Source: Candidatus Pacearchaeota archaeon (GTDB taxonomy: Archaea > Nanobdellota > Nanobdellia > Pacearchaeales > GW2011-AR1). Taken from it: DNA of 7,507 bases. The notes beneath the pieces were generated by a model, which had not been told where the DNA came from, did not search any database, and saw only the letters and a list, made by a program, of their open reading frames with translations. This document shows, in pieces, positions 5,190 through 7,507 of this stretch (its first letter is position 1; the number at the start of each line of letters is the position of its first letter). Both the position numbers and the translations under genes were made by a program. Where the stretch lies: NCBI GenBank assembly GCA_014728565.1, contig WJLK01000133.1, positions 1-7,507 on the forward strand. Direction: 5' to 3'.

Positions 5190-6385
5190 AAGAGCCTGAG
5201 TTTTATAGGAAAAAACTTGATAATGGAATAACTGTCATTTTTGAGAAAAGAGCACTTCCAGTTGTTGCTGTTTCAAGTTCTGTTAAATTCGGGGCTCAGT
5301 ATGAAACTTCTGATATAAAAGGTATAAGTCATTTTATTGAACATCTTGTTTTTAAAGGCACTAAAAAAAGAAATGTTTTTGAGATTTCAAAAGATGTCGA
5401 GAGCAAGGGAGGAATTATAAATGCTTTCACTGGAGAGGAAATTACTTGTTTTTGGAATAAATTGCCTAGTAAGTATTTTGAATTAGGTGCAGATATTAGC
5501 AGAGATGTTGTTTTAAATCCTCTTTTTGATAAAGATGCTCTTGAAAGAGAGAGAAAAGTTATTTTAGAGGAAATTAAAATGTATAGGGACAATCCTGCTA
5601 CCTATGTTCTGGAAAAAATAAAAGAGATGCTTTACAAAAGCCCATTTAATATGCCTATAATAGGTACTTCAGAGAATGTTTCGAGAATTCAGAGAAAGAC
5701 TATCAAGGATTTATTTGAGTCAGTCTATTCTAGTAATAATGTTTTATTTTGTGTTGTTGGAGATGCAGAATGGGAAGATGTTTTAGAGGAAGCTAAGAAG
5801 TTTCCTAAATCAAGAAAAAAAATAAGAGAAGTTCCTATTTTTAAGAAAAATGGGGAGATAATTGAAAAAAGAAAGGGTATTGATCAGGCTCATGAAGTTA
5901 TTGGATTTCATATGCCTCTGCTTACTGGGAGAGACCGATATGCTGCGGAAATTTTTGATTCTATCTTGGGCATGGGAATGAGCAGCAGGCTTTTTCAGGA
6001 GGTTAGGGAGAAGAGAGGATTATGTTATGCAATTAAGAGTCTTTTAGAGCAGAGCAGAGATTATTCTTACGGAGTGGTTTATTCAGGAACTGTCAAGGAA
6101 AAAATAAATGAAGTCAGAGATATTGTTTTAAAAGAAATAAAAAAATTAGGAGATTTAAAGCAGAGTGATTTTGAAGAATCTAAGGAAAAATTAATAGGAT
6201 TAAGGCAGATAAGTAAGGAGAAGTGCGATTTAACAATGATTGAGCTTTTGCAGGAAGAGATAGGAGGAAATGCGAGAAATTATTATCAGTATGAAGAGGA
6301 GATGAAAAAGGTTAAGTTAAAGGATTTTAAGGAATTAACAAAATTAAAAGGCTATAGTTTTGTTGCTCTTGTTCCTGATAATTAG
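5186..6385 (+). CDS. M16-family zinc metallopeptidase (processing-peptidase-like)
   Basis: M16 peptidases are clam-shaped zinc enzymes that digest peptides or short proteins. The inverted zinc motif is H49-F-I-E52-H53, and the second glutamate ligand lies about 75 residues on in ERERKVILEEI (E128/E129). The N-terminal half also shows KFGAQYE, NAFTGEEITCFW and NPLFDKDALERE. The C-terminal half has SSRLFQEVREKRGLCYAI (266-283) with the family R277/Y281 pair that helps bind substrate. At 399 aa this is a single two-lobed unit, slightly shorter than the usual 420. No signal peptide or membrane helix is seen, so it should be cytosolic. Many bacterial M16 genes come as active/inactive pairs; no partner is visible here, so a homodimer or a distant partner is likely. 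It is the last gene of the operon, with an ATGA overlap at its start, and it converges on the DUF378 gene. The substrate is unknown. Confidence 0.94.
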   Translation: MKEPEFYRKKLDNGITVIFEKRALPVVAVSSSVKFGAQYETSDIKGISHFIEHLVFKGTKKRNVFEISKDVESKGGIINAFTGEEITCFWNKLPSKYFELGADISRDVVLNPLFDKDALERERKVILEEIKMYRDNPATYVLEKIKEMLYKSPFNMPIIGTSENVSRIQRKTIKDLFESVYSSNNVLFCVVGDAEWEDVLEEAKKFPKSRKKIREVPIFKKNGEIIEKRKGIDQAHEVIGFHMPLLTGRDRYAAEIFDSILGMGMSSRLFQEVREKRGLCYAIKSLLEQSRDYSYGVVYSGTVKEKINEVRDIVLKEIKKLGDLKQSDFEESKEKLIGLRQISKEKCDLTMIELLQEEIGGNARNYYQYEEEMKKVKLKDFKELTKLKGYSFVALVPDN

Positions 6386-6422
6386 TTAATTTTATGATTC
6401 TTAGGAGTTTAACTATTTAAGC

Positions 6423-6453
6423 AAAATAATTAAAAAATAAAAATTAAAAAAAT
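6423..6453 (-). terminator. Oligo-U terminator tract after the DUF378 gene
   Basis: Directly after the stop, the minus strand carries runs of 7, 5, 6 and 4 T in a row (6446-6452, 6439-6443, 6432-6437, 6423-6426), separated by one or a few A-rich bases. Archaeal RNA polymerase terminates at such U-rich tracts without a hairpin. The AT-rich background lowers certainty, but this is the densest T cluster in any gap of the window. Confidence 0.55.
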
Positions 6454-6651
6454 TTATTTTTTCATTGCTATATATATCATGTAAAGACCTGCTAGTCCTA
6501 CTAGTATATAGACTGTTTTTGCTAACCAAGGCACTGTTCCTAGGATTAAATCAACTAAATCCATGTTTGCAGCACCTACAAGGCCCCAGTTAACAGCACC
6601 GATTATTACAAGTACAAGGGCTATCCAGTCGAGTGCATTTTTCTTTGCCAT
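6454..6651 (-). CDS. DUF378 family two-helix membrane protein
   Basis: DUF378 proteins are tiny membrane proteins of unknown function found in bacteria and archaea. This 65-aa example has helices at about 8-26 and 44-62, joined by a short acidic loop (D31, D34). Both ends carry lysines (MAKK and KK), which predicts a hairpin with both termini in the cytoplasm. The family signature GAVNWGLVG is at 18-26, including the conserved NWGL. The length is typical. The start is certain: AAAGGAGGT sits 8 nt before the ATG, the only textbook Shine-Dalgarno in the window, which suggests strong expression. The gene is monocistronic, divergent from the ureohydrolase-fold gene across a shared palindromic TATA box, and is followed by T runs. 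No function is assigned. Confidence 0.93.
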   Translation of the reverse strand: MAKKNALDWIALVLVIIGAVNWGLVGAANMDLVDLILGTVPWLAKTVYILVGLAGLYMIYIAMKK

Positions 6652-6659
6652 TTTTTAAT

Positions 6660-6668
6660 ACCTCCTTT
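6660..6668 (-). promoter_or_regulatory. Strong Shine-Dalgarno (AAAGGAGGT) for the DUF378 gene
   Basis: The minus strand reads AAAGGAGGT, then 8 bases, then ATG. This is near-perfect complementarity to the 3' end of 16S rRNA. No other gene in the window has a match of this strength; several appear leaderless or translationally coupled instead. Confidence 0.85.
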
Positions 6669-6688
6669 CAATTTTTTAAGGAAAAAGA

Positions 6689-6698
6689 TATTTAAATA
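6689..6698. promoter_or_regulatory. Palindromic TATA box shared by divergent genes
   Basis: TATTTAAATA equals its own reverse complement. Rightward, its centre is 24.5 bp before the ATG at 6718, giving a leaderless ureohydrolase-fold mRNA. Leftward, a start about 26 bp away falls near 6668, exactly at the edge of the DUF378 Shine-Dalgarno, giving a leader of about 17 nt. A/G-rich sequence (GAAAAAGA) precedes it on the plus side and AAAAACC on the minus side, so either side could serve as a TFB recognition element. Confidence 0.6.
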
Positions 6699-6717
6699 GG
6701 TTTTTATTTAAGGGCAT

Positions 6718-7503
6718 ATGCAAATTATTAGGGTTAGATTGGTTAGTTCTGAGGAAACAAAAGGATGTGAAAAAGCTCCTGTTGAAATAATTAGGAAATT
6801 GAAGAGTATTGAGGGTAATGAAAAAAGAAAACTTCTTGAGTTTGGAAGAATGAATTTGGAAGAGATTCATGTTGATTTAAAGAAAAAAGAGGAGGCAAAT
6901 TATCTTGTTTTTAAAAATAGTCAGGAGATTTTTGAAAAAAATTTTAAGAGTTTTTTTATTGGTGGAGACCATAGTATAAGTTACAGTATTTTAAAGGCTT
7001 TTAATAAGGTTGAGAAGGTTCCTTTGTTAGTTATTTTTGATGCTCATGTAGATTGTATTTCTTGTGATAAATTAGAGGAGAGAGGGTGGCTTAGAAAACT
7101 AGTAGAGGAAGGTTTTAGTGAAAAGAGAGTTATTCTTATATCTTCTAGGAATTTTATTGAAGAGGAGATTTCTTTTTTAAAAAAATTGGGTATTAGGGTA
7201 TTTGGTCCTGATGTATTGCAGGAGGATTTAGAGGGAGTGTGCGATTTAGTTATGGAGAGAGCAAGACTTTCCACTGGTTTTTATATTAGTATTGATATTG
7301 ATTGTGTTGATCCTGCACATGCTCCTGGAAGTGTTTATCTGGAACCAGGTGGTCTTTCCAGCAGAGATTTAATTTATTTAATAAAAAGATTATCTTTGTT
7401 AGAGAATTTCAGAGGAGCTGATATTGTTAATATAAATCCTGATAAGGATGTCAATGAAATGACTGTTAAACTTGGTGCGAAACTTTTAAGTGAGATGTTA
7501 TGA
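6718..7503 (+). CDS. Arginase/agmatinase-fold (ureohydrolase) protein, substrate uncertain
   Basis: Ureohydrolases use two Mn ions to hydrolyse guanidino compounds such as arginine or agmatine. All six metal ligands are visible: H85 in GGDHS (82-86), D108/H110/D112 in FDAHVD, and D193/D195 in SIDIDCVDPAHAPGS. The EPGGLSSRD block (209-217) and INPDKD...MTVKL (239-251) complete the fold; 261 aa is a little shorter than typical. Two substrate-site residues are missing. The Glu that binds the guanidinium group (human E277, in EVNP) aligns with N238, and the loop after DAHVD (113-125) lacks the His seen in arginases and agmatinases (arginase H141). The metal site is probably functional, but arginase or agmatinase activity should not be assumed. 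It starts at the ATG 25 bp after the palindromic TATA box, without a Shine-Dalgarno. The last codon overlaps a following start by ATGA. Confidence 0.88.
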   Translation: MQIIRVRLVSSEETKGCEKAPVEIIRKLKSIEGNEKRKLLEFGRMNLEEIHVDLKKKEEANYLVFKNSQEIFEKNFKSFFIGGDHSISYSILKAFNKVEKVPLLVIFDAHVDCISCDKLEERGWLRKLVEEGFSEKRVILISSRNFIEEEISFLKKLGIRVFGPDVLQEDLEGVCDLVMERARLSTGFYISIDIDCVDPAHAPGSVYLEPGGLSSRDLIYLIKRLSLLENFRGADIVNINPDKDVNEMTVKLGAKLLSEML

Positions 7504-7507
7504 AAAA
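7500..7507 (+). CDS. Probable start of the next gene (3'-partial)
   Basis: The stop of the ureohydrolase-fold gene sits in ATGA, the same overlap used at two other junctions in the window. An ATG at 7500 followed by AAA would open a new frame (Met-Lys) that runs off the right edge. A GTGAG sequence 5 nt before it is a possible weak ribosome site. Only two codons are visible, so the product cannot be named. Confidence 0.45.

Noticed and set aside
4192..5592. Minus-strand frames at 4192-4470, 4892-5119 and 5329-5592
   Set aside because: These are antisense to the macro, Dph6-like and M16 genes, Ser/Leu-rich, and without motifs or signals of their own.
6384..6414. Inverted repeat AGTTAA ... TTAACT after the M16 stop as a hairpin terminator
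   Set aside because: The stem is only 6 AT-rich pairs with a loop of about 19 bases and no T run behind it; it is easily expected by chance.
6676..6870. Minus-strand 64-codon frame across the start of the ureohydrolase-fold gene
   Set aside because: It is antisense to a well-supported gene, covers the shared promoter and has no recognisable motif or ribosome site.
7044..7274. Minus-strand 76-codon frame inside the ureohydrolase-fold gene
   Set aside because: It is Ser-rich antisense sequence opposite conserved metal-ligand motifs, so it is a shadow of the real gene.

Overview
The window is strongly AT-rich (by eye about one third G+C). Arginine is written almost entirely with AGA/AGG codons and TGA is a normal stop. 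The gene content points to an archaeon: an AF1521-like macro-domain protein, a Dph6-type diphthamide ligase (diphthamide exists only in archaea and eukaryotes), and TATA boxes about 25 bp in front of start codons. The compact layout, ATGA overlaps, very short gaps and a DUF378 mini-membrane protein suggest a small-genome DPANN/Nanoarchaeota-type lineage such as Woesearchaeota or Pacearchaeota. The lineage is an inference; no rRNA gene is present to fix it.

Region 1 (1-3409) is a MoxR/von Willebrand module. A MoxR AAA+ ATPase, whose frame is open through the left edge, is followed by a soluble DUF58 protein and a membrane-anchored BatA-like vWA protein with an intact MIDAS, packed with 5- and 1-nt gaps. 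Tail-to-tail with them, one base away on the other strand, is a 141-aa single-pass membrane protein. Its cytoplasmic helical tail resembles the tails of BatD/DUF4381-type partners of such modules. Together they look like a minimal chaperone or metal-insertion system at the membrane.

Region 2 (3410-6385) is a four-gene operon read from an apparently leaderless promoter. It encodes an alkyladenine DNA glycosylase (AAG/MPG family), an AF1521-like macro domain (ADP-ribose chemistry), a Dph6-like diphthine-ammonia ligase and an M16 zinc peptidase. Two of the junctions are ATGA overlaps and one is a 7-nt gap.

Region 3 (6386-7507) holds a DUF378 two-helix membrane protein on the minus strand, with a textbook Shine-Dalgarno, and a divergent ureohydrolase-fold protein on the plus strand that looks leaderless. 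A perfectly palindromic TATA box lies between them and could serve both. The ureohydrolase-fold protein keeps the metal ligands but lacks the guanidinium-binding Glu and the loop His of arginases, so its substrate is open. Another gene appears to start at 7500 by ATGA overlap.

There is no gene-free stretch longer than 85 bases. No tRNA, rRNA, CRISPR array, insertion sequence or long repeat was seen.
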